Assembly (NCBI GenBank): GCA_002366795.1
Contig: DFBX01000097.1
Location: 1-41,492, forward strand
Source: Rhodobacteraceae bacterium UBA3069
GTDB taxonomy: Bacteria > Pseudomonadota > Alphaproteobacteria > Rhodobacterales > Rhodobacteraceae
Direction of reading: 5' to 3'
Length of the DNA: 41,492 nucleotides
Shown here piece after piece: positions 14,862 to 23,493 of this stretch. The stretch's first letter is position 1. The number at the start of each line of letters is the position of its first letter. The translations under genes were made by a program, and so were the position numbers. Below the pieces are notes generated by a model, which saw nothing but the letters and a program-made list of their open reading frames with translations, was not told where the DNA came from and did no database searches.

Positions 14862-16430
14862 ATGACACTTCCCGCGCGCCCCACATATTCCGCCGACCAG
14901 GCCGAGGCCCATGACCGCATCGCCGACGTGTTGCGCGCTGTCGGTGTCGATCTGGACAATGCCACCCTGTTGCCCCCGCAAGAGGGCAAGGGGCAGGTGC
15001 TGGCGGTCATGGGCAAGGCCGGATCGGGCAAGACCCTGCTGCTGGCGCAGCTGTATCACGCTTTGAAAGATGCGGGTGTCGATGTCGTGTCCGGCGATTG
15101 GGAGGGCAAGCGGCGCAAGGACCGGCGCACGCTGGCCATTCTGGCGCCCACCAACAAGGCGGCCAGCGTTTTGCGCACACGCCGCGTGCCGGCGACGACG
15201 ATCCACCGCATCCTTTACACGCCGGTTTACGACCCTGAATACGAGCGCATTGCCGAATGGCTGGCGGGCAGCGGCGAGCGCCCCGACCCCGAGGAGATGG
15301 GCGACGAGAAGATCACCGAGGAGGTGCTGGACCGCGCCTTTGCCTCTTACCAGGTGCATGGGTCGATCCCGGCGGCACTGGCGGCGGCGGGGCTGAGGGG
15401 CAGCGATTTCATCACCGGCTGGAAACGGCGCGACGACCCGCTGGATATCGGGTTCGTCGATGAGGCGTCGATGCTGGACGACAAGCAGTTCGACGATTTG
15501 CGAGAGATTTTCCCGACGCTGATCCTGTTCGGCGATCCGGCGCAGTTGGCACCGGTGGGGCAGTCGGGGACCATGGTGTTTGACAAACTGCCCGCCCCCG
15601 CGCAGTTGAACCTCAGCCGTATCCACCGGCAAGAGGCGGGCAACCCGATTCTGGACCTGGCCCATGCCCTGGCCGATCCGCAGCTGCAATTCCACCAGTT
15701 CGAAAATATGGTCGAGGAAGCGTCGAAACGCGACGAGCGGGTGCGCTATGCGTCCCGCGTCGAGGTGGATTTGATGGCGCGCAGCCCCGTTCTGGTCTGG
15801 CGTAATGCCACGCGCATCCGTCTGATCAGCGCCTTTCGCGGCGTGCATGGTGCGCCCGAGGACGCGATGCTGCCCGGCGAGCCGATGATCTGCGACGGGA
15901 TCGAACTGCCAGCGAAACATCGCAAGAAACGGCTGGACCTAGAGGCGCGCGGCCTGATCAAGGGGGCACAGGTCGTATACTTGGGGCCGGGTCGAAAGCC
16001 CGCGTTTTCAAGGCTTTACGTGATGGGGGCCGAAGACCCGCAGGTCAGTGCCGCCTCGATCGTCAAGATCGAAAAACCTGACGAGGAAGAGCCGTTCATT
16101 CCCTATGCCGCGCGCATGGGGGCGACGTTCCTGCATGGGGCCGCAGTGACGATTCACAAGGCGCAGGGCAGCCAATGGGAAGACGTGCAGGTGTTCGCAC
16201 CTGACCTTTATGTCGCCGCCAAGATGAACCGGAACGAGGCGGGGATACCCCTGTGGAAGCGGCTGGCCTATGTGGCGATCACGCGGGCGGAAACGCGGCT
16301 GCACTGGGTGGTGCGGGCGATGCTGTCCAAACCCACGGGGCCGCTCAGGATCGATGATCTGAAACCGGCCGAACCGTTGGTGATGCAGCCGGTGCAAGAG
16401 GTGGAAAACGACCAGATCGGGATGCTGTAG
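14862..16430 (+). CDS. SF1 ATP-dependent helicase, RecD/Dda-like
   Basis: A 522-aa cytoplasmic DNA helicase. Walker A is GKAGSGKT (51-58), and motif Ia is LAPTNKAASVL. Walker B is IGFVDEASM and motif III is LFGDPAQLAPV. Near the C-terminus, TIHKAQGSQWEDV and YVAITRAETRL are motifs V and VI. The set and spacing fit single-subunit RecD-like (UvrD_C_2) helicases; the N-terminal extension of RecD2 is absent. Homologues occur widely in Rhodobacterales, often annotated only as ATP-dependent RecD-like helicase. The likely role is in repair or recombination. It is monocistronic, 101 bp after luxI. Confidence 0.88.
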   Translation: MTLPARPTYSADQAEAHDRIADVLRAVGVDLDNATLLPPQEGKGQVLAVMGKAGSGKTLLLAQLYHALKDAGVDVVSGDWEGKRRKDRRTLAILAPTNKAASVLRTRRVPATTIHRILYTPVYDPEYERIAEWLAGSGERPDPEEMGDEKITEEVLDRAFASYQVHGSIPAALAAAGLRGSDFITGWKRRDDPLDIGFVDEASMLDDKQFDDLREIFPTLILFGDPAQLAPVGQSGTMVFDKLPAPAQLNLSRIHRQEAGNPILDLAHALADPQLQFHQFENMVEEASKRDERVRYASRVEVDLMARSPVLVWRNATRIRLISAFRGVHGAPEDAMLPGEPMICDGIELPAKHRKKRLDLEARGLIKGAQVVYLGPGRKPAFSRLYVMGAEDPQVSAASIVKIEKPDEEEPFIPYAARMGATFLHGAAVTIHKAQGSQWEDVQVFAPDLYVAAKMNRNEAGIPLWKRLAYVAITRAETRLHWVVRAMLSKPTGPLRIDDLKPAEPLVMQPVQEVENDQIGML

Positions 16431-16522
16431 GCAGATTGCCCCGATGGCTGCGCCGCGCGACACCTGACGTTCGTGCGCACGAGACCCATGCCGTATCGCG
16501 CTGACGTGAAGCAGGGCGAGGT

Positions 16523-16563
16523 GCGGGCCGGGCAGGCCCGCGACGAGGGGGCGGGCAGCCCCC
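16523..16563. repeat. Twin GC hairpins with identical loops
   Basis: GCGGGCC-GGGCA-GGCCCGC (16523-16541) and GGGGGC-GGGCA-GCCCCC (16547-16563). Two neighbouring perfect hairpins share the same GGGCA loop, between the helicase and the converging RTX-type pseudogene. No T-tract follows. Confidence 0.5.
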
Positions 16564-16588
16564 GCTCCCCCGCCGACCGAAGGGCGGA

Positions 16589-17163
16589 TCAGACGTGCGG
16601 AAAATCCGCGGCGATATCGGCGGTGGTCGGGTCGGCGGTGCCAAGCAGGATCCCATCCAAGGCGTCGAAATCCAGCAAGAAGATCGACCCATCGGGGGTG
16701 AAATGGCCATAGGTGTCGGCCACCTCTTGCGCGGTCAGTGCGCCTGCTGCGTCCCACAGGTCCGCGCCCAGCTCTACCGTGTCTGTGCCCGGCTCGTAGT
16801 CGCGGATGATGTTGCGCCCCTTGGTTTCGCCCAGGATGGAGGAGAAGGTATCGGCCCCTCCTCGCCCGCAGGATGTCGTTGCCCGCCAGCAGGTAAAGCT
16901 GCTGGCTGATGTTCTGCCCGATCACGTTGTCATCCCCCGTGGTTGGGCCCGTCACCGTGCCAAAGCCGGAATAGCTTGCATCATTGGCGGTGAATGGGAT
17001 GAACCCGCCGGTCATGGCCGTGACGAAATCCATCATCACCTCGGCTTGGTCGGCCACGCCGAGCCCGGTCGCGCCGGTGTCGGTGCCGTCATCCGTCCAC
17101 GCCGGAACCTTGCACCGTTGCCACATCGACAGATATATATTGCAAGGCATAGTTGAAATACAT
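16589..17163 (-). pseudogene. RTX/hemolysin-type calcium-binding protein, two frameshifts
   Basis: Start ATG 17163 has AAGGA upstream and gives MYFNYALQYISVDVATVQGS, then TGA. A +1 shift near 17080-17090 restores DDGTDTGATGLGVADQAEVM and the rest through TTGDDNVIGQNISQQLYLLAGNDILRA. A second shift in the AGGAGGGG run near 16859-16865 leads to GADTFSSILGETKGRN and a C-terminus ADFPHV. GNDILRA-GADTF is the RTX nonapeptide pattern of Ca-binding secreted proteins. Repaired, it would be about 191 aa, small for an RTX protein. Two independent lesions favour real decay. Confidence 0.7.
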
Positions 17164-17173
17164 CGTTATCCTT

Positions 17174-17198
17174 CTGACGTATTGGGCTGACGTATTGG
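17174..17198. repeat. 12-bp tandem direct repeat
   Basis: CTGACGTATTGG occurs at 17174-17185 and 17187-17198, a 13-bp period, directly upstream of the RTX pseudogene start. It could be a regulator site or a replication slip. Confidence 0.7.
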
Positions 17199-17208
17199 AA
17201 TCACAGGA

Positions 17209-17241
17209 AAATTGTCGCTCTTTCGGGGGGGGCGACAATTT
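17209..17241. promoter_or_regulatory. 10-bp inverted repeat between RTX pseudogene and coxL-type gene
   Basis: AAATTGTCGC (17209-17218) / GCGACAATTT (17232-17241) around a 13-base loop containing a G7 run. It is either an operator for the divergent promoters or a hairpin. No gene is involved. Confidence 0.4.
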
Positions 17242-17357
17242 GATCAATCACCGTATCAGGCCTTTCGCGCGGGGCTGCGGCGGATGCAGACAGGGGGTTT
17301 CGGGGGCACCGATGATACGGCATGTTGCCCGCAAGATGCAGATCGAAGGGAACGCAG

Positions 17358-19655
17358 ATGGCACAGGCACGCAAAGGACGGATCGAGGACAAGCGGCTGC
17401 TGACCGGCAAGGGGCGCTATGGTGATGACCGTCGCGACGGGGCGCTTCACGCGGTGTTCGTGCGGTCCGATTTCGCTTCGGCCCGCGTGCTGGGGGTGGA
17501 AGCGGATGATGCGCGCGCCATGCCCGGCGTCTTTGCGGTGTTCACCGGCGCAGATATGGCGGCGGCGGGCATCGGGCCGTTGCAAGTGCCGATGCAGCTG
17601 ACCGGGCCGGACGGGCATGAATGGCGCGACACCCCGCGCCATCTGCTTGTCACCACCTGTGTCCGCCACGCCGGTGAGCCGCTGGCCATCGTTATCGCCG
17701 AAACCCGCGCGCAGGCGTTGGACGCGGCAGAGGCCGTCCTGTCCGATCTGGAGGAACTGCCCGCCGTCACCACGCTGGAAGAGGCGCAGGCGCAGGGCGC
17801 GGGGCTGGTGCATGATGACCGCCCCGGCAACCTGTGCCTTGAATGGCAGCGCGGCGATTGGGACGCGGCGGGCGATGCCCTTGCCGGGGCGGCTCATGCC
17901 GTCCGCCTGACCACCCCCGTCACCCGCGTCACTGCCGCCCCGATGGAGCCGCGCAACGCCTATGCCGGCCCGATCGAGGGCGGCCGCTGGGAGTTGTGGG
18001 CCAGCCATCAGAACCCCATGGCCCTGCGCCCCCTGCTGGCCGAGGCGATGGGGATGCAACCGCAGGATATTCGCTGCCACGCGGGCGATGTGGGCGGGGC
18101 TTTTGGCATGAAGGCCGGGCCGCTGCGCGAAGAATGCGTGCTGTTCTGGGCCGCGCATCGGTTGGGGCGCGCGGTGCGCTGGTGCGCCGACCGGGGCGAG
18201 GATTTCCTGGCCGACGAGGCGGGGCGCGACATGCGCATCACCTCAGAGCTGGGGATGGATGCCAATGGCAACTTTCTTGCCATGCGTTTCGCGGTAGAGC
18301 TGAACGTGGGGGCCTATGCCTCTTCTCGTTCCTTGGCGATGCTGTTGAATTATGGGGGCGTGGCAGGGGTTTACCGCACACCGCTGATCGCGGGGCGGAT
18401 GACCGGCCACCTGACCCATTCGGTGCCCGTCGCGGCCTATCGCGGCGCGGGCCGGCCAGAGGCGACGCTGGCGGTCGAGGCGCTGATCGACCATGCCGCG
18501 CGGCAGGCGGGGTTCGATCCGGTGGAACTGCGCCGCCGCAACCTGATCGGGGCCGAGCAGATGCCGTGGAAATCGCCATTTATCTTCGACTATGACTGCG
18601 GTGATTTCGAAAAGGTGCTGGATGCTGGGCTGGCCCGTGCCGACTGGCAGGGGTTCGATGCGCGGTCGGCGGGTTCGGCCAAGCGCGGAATGGTGCGCGG
18701 GCGTGGGCTGGCGCTTTGTGTGGAAACCGCGGGCGGGCTGTGGGGCAATCCGGGGCAGGATTTCACCAATGTCGAAATCCATGCCGATGGCACGGTCACG
18801 TTGGATGTGGGCACGTTTTCCGGTGGATCGGGGCTTGAGACGGCTTTGACCGATCTGGCCGCGGTGGCGCTGGATCTGCCCCCCGAGCGGATCACCTATC
18901 GGCAGGGCGACACCGATCGGCTGGACAAGGGGCGTGGCATGGGCGGATCGGCGGCGATGCCGCAGGGCGCGCCCGCCTTGCAGGATGGGGTGCGCCGCGC
19001 GCTGGCCAAGGCGTGCGCCGTTGCGGGCGACATTCTGGAGGCCGCCGAGACCGACATCGAATATGCCGAAGGTGCGTTCCGTATCGTTGGCACCGACCGC
19101 GCGGTAACGCTGGAGGAGGTGGCGAAAACCGCCGACGATCGTGGCATTCGCCTGCTGGGAGAGGGCAGTTTTGCCCCCGATGCGCCGACATTTCCCAATG
19201 GGTGCCACATCTGCGAGGTCGAGATCGACCCGGACACCGGCCTGTGCTGCATCGCCTCTTATAGCGGGGTCGAGGATATCGGCACCGTCATCAACCCGCA
19301 GATCGCCGAGGGGCAGATCCACGGCGGCGTGGTGCAGGGGCTGGGGCAGGTGCTGATGGAGCAGGTCAGCTATTCCCCCGGCGAGGGGCAGTTGCTGACC
19401 GGCTCTTTCATGGATTACGCCATGCCGCGCGCCTCGGACCTGCCGATGCTGGACGCGGGGTTCGAACCCGTCCCGACGGCGTTGAACCCCAACGGGGTCA
19501 AGGGCGTGGGCGAGGCGGGCACCATCGGCGCATTGGCTGCCGGCATGAGCGCGGTACAGGATGCGCTGGTGCGGCTGGGTGTGACCAAACCGCTGGACAT
19601 GCCCGCCACCCCGTCGCGGGTTTGGGCCGCGATTGCTGCCGCCCGCAAGGGCTGA
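17358..19655 (+). CDS. Molybdenum hydroxylase large subunit (xanthine dehydrogenase/CoxL family), solo
   Basis: A 765-aa molybdopterin-cytosine-dinucleotide-binding subunit. It begins with the usual GKGRYGDD segment and contains GDVGGAFGMKAG (molybdopterin loop), the active-site-loop motif AYRGAGRPE (AYRGAGR at residues 360-366), GRGMGGSAAMPQG and, near the end, GVKGVGEAGTIGA with the catalytic-type glutamate. AYRGAGR marks the form II (CoxL-like) group rather than true CO dehydrogenase (AYxCSFR). The start at 17358 has GAAGGGA upstream. No FAD-binding medium subunit or [2Fe-2S] small subunit is adjacent, so it must use partners encoded elsewhere or be unusual. The substrate is unknown. Confidence 0.85.
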   Translation: MAQARKGRIEDKRLLTGKGRYGDDRRDGALHAVFVRSDFASARVLGVEADDARAMPGVFAVFTGADMAAAGIGPLQVPMQLTGPDGHEWRDTPRHLLVTTCVRHAGEPLAIVIAETRAQALDAAEAVLSDLEELPAVTTLEEAQAQGAGLVHDDRPGNLCLEWQRGDWDAAGDALAGAAHAVRLTTPVTRVTAAPMEPRNAYAGPIEGGRWELWASHQNPMALRPLLAEAMGMQPQDIRCHAGDVGGAFGMKAGPLREECVLFWAAHRLGRAVRWCADRGEDFLADEAGRDMRITSELGMDANGNFLAMRFAVELNVGAYASSRSLAMLLNYGGVAGVYRTPLIAGRMTGHLTHSVPVAAYRGAGRPEATLAVEALIDHAARQAGFDPVELRRRNLIGAEQMPWKSPFIFDYDCGDFEKVLDAGLARADWQGFDARSAGSAKRGMVRGRGLALCVETAGGLWGNPGQDFTNVEIHADGTVTLDVGTFSGGSGLETALTDLAAVALDLPPERITYRQGDTDRLDKGRGMGGSAAMPQGAPALQDGVRRALAKACAVAGDILEAAETDIEYAEGAFRIVGTDRAVTLEEVAKTADDRGIRLLGEGSFAPDAPTFPNGCHICEVEIDPDTGLCCIASYSGVEDIGTVINPQIAEGQIHGGVVQGLGQVLMEQVSYSPGEGQLLTGSFMDYAMPRASDLPMLDAGFEPVPTALNPNGVKGVGEAGTIGALAAGMSAVQDALVRLGVTKPLDMPATPSRVWAAIAAARKG

Positions 19656-19675
19656 GGCAGAGTCCGGGCGATGCG

Positions 19676-20095
19676 TCAGCCAAACGGAAAATAGACCATG
19701 ACCCCGTCCTTGCGCAGCAGGTAATCATGGCTGGGCAGGGCGCTGTTGACCCAGATGGGCGTGAAGACGATGCGCCAGACCGTGCCGCAATCATAGACGC
19801 GCGCGTGGCGGGTGCGGATATATTCGGCATAGCTCATGCGCCGCCCGTTGCGGTGCAGGGGGCCGCGGAACTGTGCCTGGAACTGCGTCAGGATACGCGC
19901 CCGATCGCGGGCATCGGCGGGCACGCAATTGGCCAGCGGCGGCAGGCGATACGCTACCTTGGCGGGTTGGGCCATGGGCGTTGTCACCACCATCGTGTTG
20001 CAGGCCGACAGGGCCATGGCGGCTGCCAGGCCCAACAGGGCCGTTGCCTTGCGGATGCCTGTGCCGTGGGGGTCTGGGGTATTTATGACTTGCAT
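19676..20095 (-). CDS. Small lipoprotein of unknown function
   Basis: A 139-aa protein with a lipoprotein signal. After a charged start, ATALLGLAAAMALSAC ends in the lipobox LSAC (Cys about residue 32). The mature part is basic, with two cysteines (NCVPADARDRARI and VYDCGTVW) that may form a disulfide, and ends SHDYLLRKDGVMVYFPFG. AGGAGG lies seven bases before ATG 20095, so the start is firm. It is convergent with the coxL-type gene and divergent from the acyl-CoA synthetase. I do not recognise the family. Confidence 0.75.
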   Translation of the reverse strand: MQVINTPDPHGTGIRKATALLGLAAAMALSACNTMVVTTPMAQPAKVAYRLPPLANCVPADARDRARILTQFQAQFRGPLHRNGRRMSYAEYIRTRHARVYDCGTVWRIVFTPIWVNSALPSHDYLLRKDGVMVYFPFG

Positions 20096-20334
20096 GGTGG
20101 AAACCTCCTGTCAGACGGCGGATCGCCGGCTGCGAGGGTCATCTTGCATCATGTCGGCGCGGTGGCTTTGCGTCTTGTCAATTGGTGCGGCCCGGGGCGG
20201 ATTTCAGCGTATGGGCGAACAGGCTTGACCCAAGGCTTCGGGCGCGGATAGCTTTGGGTCAAAGTGCAGAAGGAAATTCTGTATTGCGGAAGTTTTGGGT
20301 TGGGAGGCCCATGCCGCATCAAGGGAGGATCACC

Positions 20335-22008
20335 ATGACACTATCGCTTCGGCCGGGCTCTCGCCCGTGGCACCGCCAATACGCCAAAGGGGTTCGCCCC
20401 GATTTTACGCCCGAGCCGACGACATGGACCGCCATGATGACCGAAGCGTTCAAGGCGCATCAGGGTAGGCTGTCGATCGAATATTACGGCAAGTCCTTCA
20501 GTTACGACCAGATGCAGGCGCTGGTGGCGCAGGCCGCGGCGGCGCTGCGTGCCCATGGCATTCAAAAGGGCGACCGCGTGGCGCTGCATTTGCCGAACTG
20601 CCCGTGGCACCCGATCTTTTTCTTCGGCGCGATTGCGGCGGGTGCGGCGGTGACGCATCTTTCCCCGCTGGATGCCGACCGCGAGATTGCCCACAAGATG
20701 CAGGACAGCGGGGCCAAGCTGTGCATTTCCCTGACCACGCCGGAATTTGCCCGCCACTTCGGGTCGCTTCTTGCCTCGGGCGAGCTGCCTTTCCTGGTGC
20801 AATGTCCCGATCCGGTGTCGGCCATGGGGCGCGATTGCCCGGTGTCAGAAGGCGCCGTGGGGGTCGAGGCATTCTGGGGTGATCATGCGGGGGCGGCCTA
20901 TGATCCGGCGCCGGTCGCGCCGGATGACATGGCCCTTTTACAATATACTGGCGGCACCACCGGCCTGCCGAAAGCGGCGGTACTGACCCATGCCAACCTG
21001 ACGGCGGCGGTGCAGATCTATCACGAGGCCTCCAAGGACGAGCCGGCGACGCAGCCGGGGCGCGCCAGCCTAGTCTATTCGCCGCTGTTTCACATCATGG
21101 GCCTGACCACCGCCCTGCTGAAACGGTTTTACGAGGGCGGCGCGCAGCATTTGCGCCTGCGCTATGACCCCGCGCAGGCGGTGCAAGAGATCGAGGAAAA
21201 GCGCGTTGCGGCCTTTGGCGGCGTGCCGACCACATGGATTGCCCTGCTGCAATTGCCGGATATCGAAAAGCGCGACCTGTCGTCCCTGACCTATGCGGCC
21301 TCGGGTGGTGCGCCCCTGCCGGTGGAGGTATACAACCGCGTCAAGCAGTTGACAGGGCTGAAAATTCGCGGCGGCTGGGGCATGACCGAAACCTCGCCCG
21401 CGGGGACAGCGGTGCCGCAAGGAATGCCCGATGAAAAGCTGGGCACCATCGGCGTGCCGCTGCCGGGGTTGGACATGCGCATTGTTGATGTCGAGGATCC
21501 GACCCGCGTTCTGGGCCCGAACGAGACCGGCGAGATGGCGATCGCGGGGCCGAACGTGTTGCGCGAATATTGGCAGAAACCCGAGGAGACGCGGAACGCC
21601 TTTGCGGATGGTTGGTTCCTGACCGGCGATATCGGTTACATGGACGAGGACGGGTATTTCTACCTGGTAGACCGCAAGAAGGACATGATCCTGTCTGGTG
21701 GGTTCAACGTTTATCCGCTGGTGATCGAGAACGCGGTGCACCAGTATCCTGACGTGTCCGAGGCAATGGCGATTGGCGTGCCGGACAGCTATCGCGGGGA
21801 AAGCGCGAAGGTGTTTGTGGTGTTGAACGCGGGTGCGGATCGGTTCTCACTTGAGGAGTTGCAGGCGTTTCTGGAGGACAAGCTGGGGCGGCACGAGATC
21901 CCGCGCTATGTCGAGTTTCGCGAGGCTTTGCCGCATACGCCCGTGGGTAAGCCCGACCGCAAGGCGCTGAAGGCCGAGGAGGTCGCGCGCGAGGCTGTGG
22001 ACGGCTGA
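20335..22008 (+). CDS. Acyl-CoA synthetase (AMP-binding family)
   Basis: A 557-aa enzyme activating a carboxylic acid to its CoA thioester via an acyl-adenylate. The ATP loop YTGGTTGLPK lies at residues 204-213. GGWGMTETSPAGT is the A5 adenine-binding motif, GWFLTGDIGYMDEDGYFYL the hinge region, and DRKKDMILSGGFNVYP the A8 motif. PVGKPDRKAL carries the C-terminal catalytic lysine. ATG 20335 is preceded by GGGAGGA; the upstream extension to 20182 is rejected. Long-chain or medium-chain fatty acids are likely but not certain. It lies next to a nitronate monooxygenase-like gene in opposite orientation. Confidence 0.9.
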   Translation: MTLSLRPGSRPWHRQYAKGVRPDFTPEPTTWTAMMTEAFKAHQGRLSIEYYGKSFSYDQMQALVAQAAAALRAHGIQKGDRVALHLPNCPWHPIFFFGAIAAGAAVTHLSPLDADREIAHKMQDSGAKLCISLTTPEFARHFGSLLASGELPFLVQCPDPVSAMGRDCPVSEGAVGVEAFWGDHAGAAYDPAPVAPDDMALLQYTGGTTGLPKAAVLTHANLTAAVQIYHEASKDEPATQPGRASLVYSPLFHIMGLTTALLKRFYEGGAQHLRLRYDPAQAVQEIEEKRVAAFGGVPTTWIALLQLPDIEKRDLSSLTYAASGGAPLPVEVYNRVKQLTGLKIRGGWGMTETSPAGTAVPQGMPDEKLGTIGVPLPGLDMRIVDVEDPTRVLGPNETGEMAIAGPNVLREYWQKPEETRNAFADGWFLTGDIGYMDEDGYFYLVDRKKDMILSGGFNVYPLVIENAVHQYPDVSEAMAIGVPDSYRGESAKVFVVLNAGADRFSLEELQAFLEDKLGRHEIPRYVEFREALPHTPVGKPDRKALKAEEVAREAVDG

Positions 22009-22037
22009 TATTTCCGATACAGCGGTTTTGAGGGGGT

Positions 22038-22078
22038 GCGGTGGCAGCGGGGCGCGTAAGGCGCCCCGCTGCCACCGC
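22038..22078. repeat. Perfect 18-bp GC hairpin
   Basis: Arms 22038-22055 and 22061-22078 are exact reverse complements with a 5-base loop GTAAG, in the convergent gap between the acyl-CoA synthetase and the nitronate monooxygenase-like gene. There is no T-tract; it may act as an mRNA-end stabiliser or a bidirectional stop. Confidence 0.7.
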
Positions 22079-22161
22079 CGGGCGTGCGCCATTCGGCGCG
22101 CGCCACTGCTTGAAATGTCCCGCCCCTGTTCCGGCGCTGGATGCGTGGAGGGGACGGGTTT

Positions 22162-22182
22162 GAGTATTTTCGGCAAAATGAA
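22162..22182 (+). repeat. Dispersed intergenic repeat, divergent copy
   Basis: GAGTATTTTCGGCAAAATGAA (key match GTATTTTC-G-AAATGAA), related to the 20-bp repeat at 8889. It lies 20 bp beyond the nitronate monooxygenase-like stop. Confidence 0.4.
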
Positions 22183-22202
22183 AGCAGGGGGCGGTGTGCC
22201 CC

Positions 22203-23186
22203 TTAGTCGCGTGTCCAGCCGAGGGTTTGGGCGAGGCGGGTTTGCGCCGCGTCGTATTCCGCTTTCAGGCGGGCGACGACCTCGGCCGCGGGTTTCACGT
22301 CCTTGACTGCGCCGATGCCTTGGCCCGAACCCCAGATTTCCTTCCAGCTTTTCGGTTTTTCGCGGTTTTCGCTGAAGTTCATGGTGCTGGGGTCGGAGCG
22401 TTCGAGGTTTTCGGGGTCCATCCCTGCCGCCGCGATCGAGGGTTTGAGGTAATTGCCCCAGACGCCGGTGAAGAGGTTGGAATAGACGATGTCATCGGCC
22501 CCGCTTTCGGCGATCATTTCCTTGTAGCGTGCATCGGCGTTGGCTTCTTCGGTCGCAATGAAGACCGATCCGGCATAGCCGCCATCCGCGCCCATGGCTT
22601 GCGCGGCGAGGATCGAGTCGCCCTTGGCAATGGCGCCAGACAGGAACAGGGGGCCGTCGAACCATTCCCGGATTTCCTGGATCAGCGCCAGAGGAGACAG
22701 GGCGCCCGCGTGGCCGCCCGCCCCGGCGGAGACAGCGATCAGCCCGTCGGCGCCTTTTTCGATCGCCTTGTGGGCGAAGCGGTCGTTGATCACGTCGTGC
22801 AGCACGATGGCGCCGACGGAATGCGCGGCCTCATACACCCATTCCTGTGCGCCGAGCGAGGTGATCCAGACCGGCACCTTGTGTTTCACACACAGTTCCA
22901 CGTCGCGTTCCAGCCGTGCGTTGGAGCGGTGGACGATCTGGTTGACCGCGAAGGGGGCGGCGGGGTTGTCGGGGTTGGCTTGGTTGTGGCGGTCCAGTTC
23001 GGTGCTGATGCGGGTGAGCCATTCATCGAGGCTTTGGCCCTCTTTCTCGCGGGCGTTCAGGGCTGGAAAGCTGCCGACGATGCCAGCCTTGCATTGGGCC
23101 AGCACCAGGTCGGGGTTGGAGATGATGAAAAGCGGGCTGCCGATCAGCGGCAGTGACAGGTTTTTCAGAATATTCGGCATGGTCAT
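22203..23186 (-). CDS. Nitronate monooxygenase / 2-nitropropane dioxygenase family flavoprotein
   Basis: A 327-aa FMN TIM-barrel enzyme. Features are PLIGSPLFIISNPDLVLAQC at the start, KHKVPVWITSLG, KGADGLIAVSAGAGGHAG (the FMN-phosphate/catalytic His loop), PLFLSGAIAKGDSILAAQ and MGADGGYAGSVFIATEEAN. These match the class I nitronate monooxygenase fold. Members oxidise alkyl nitronates, but related enzymes act as enoyl reductases, so the name is by family. ATG 23186 is chosen for AGAGGA eight bases upstream. The neighbouring acyl-CoA synthetase is convergent. Confidence 0.85.
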   Translation of the reverse strand: MTMPNILKNLSLPLIGSPLFIISNPDLVLAQCKAGIVGSFPALNAREKEGQSLDEWLTRISTELDRHNQANPDNPAAPFAVNQIVHRSNARLERDVELCVKHKVPVWITSLGAQEWVYEAAHSVGAIVLHDVINDRFAHKAIEKGADGLIAVSAGAGGHAGALSPLALIQEIREWFDGPLFLSGAIAKGDSILAAQAMGADGGYAGSVFIATEEANADARYKEMIAESGADDIVYSNLFTGVWGNYLKPSIAAAGMDPENLERSDPSTMNFSENREKPKSWKEIWGSGQGIGAVKDVKPAAEVVARLKAEYDAAQTRLAQTLGWTRD

Positions 23187-23493
23187 TTTGGTCGTCCTCT
23201 CTGCGCGCATGCGCGCGTTCCTTGGGGGAATCTATGCAAGGGGGCGGGTATTGTCCAAGCTGCGGGGCGTGGTTTTCGTGCCGCCCGGATTGAACGCTGC
23301 GTCATTTTAGACGCCGGGGCATTGCGGGGGTGCGGGCCGGTCGCGGCTGGCCACATTGCGGCCAATCCGCAACGCCCGCATGAAAATTCCGGGTCGGGGG
23401 CGGTTTTGCACTCTGACGCTCTGGCCTCGATTCTGCGGCTGTGGTTAACAGGAGCATGACGCTGGGGGGCGCCAAGATAGAGTAGGGACCGGA
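23187..23493. other. Gene-free divergent region
   Basis: A GC-rich gap between the nitronate monooxygenase-like and LpxR-like genes, which are divergent. Only shadow reading frames are present. A single GTTAAC occurs near 23446. I see no convincing operator. Confidence 0.5.

Noticed and set aside
16008..17150. Continuous 380-aa minus-strand frame through the RTX pseudogene into the helicase gene
   Set aside because: Only its first about 100 residues are real sequence; beyond the second frameshift it is out of frame and then antisense to the helicase.
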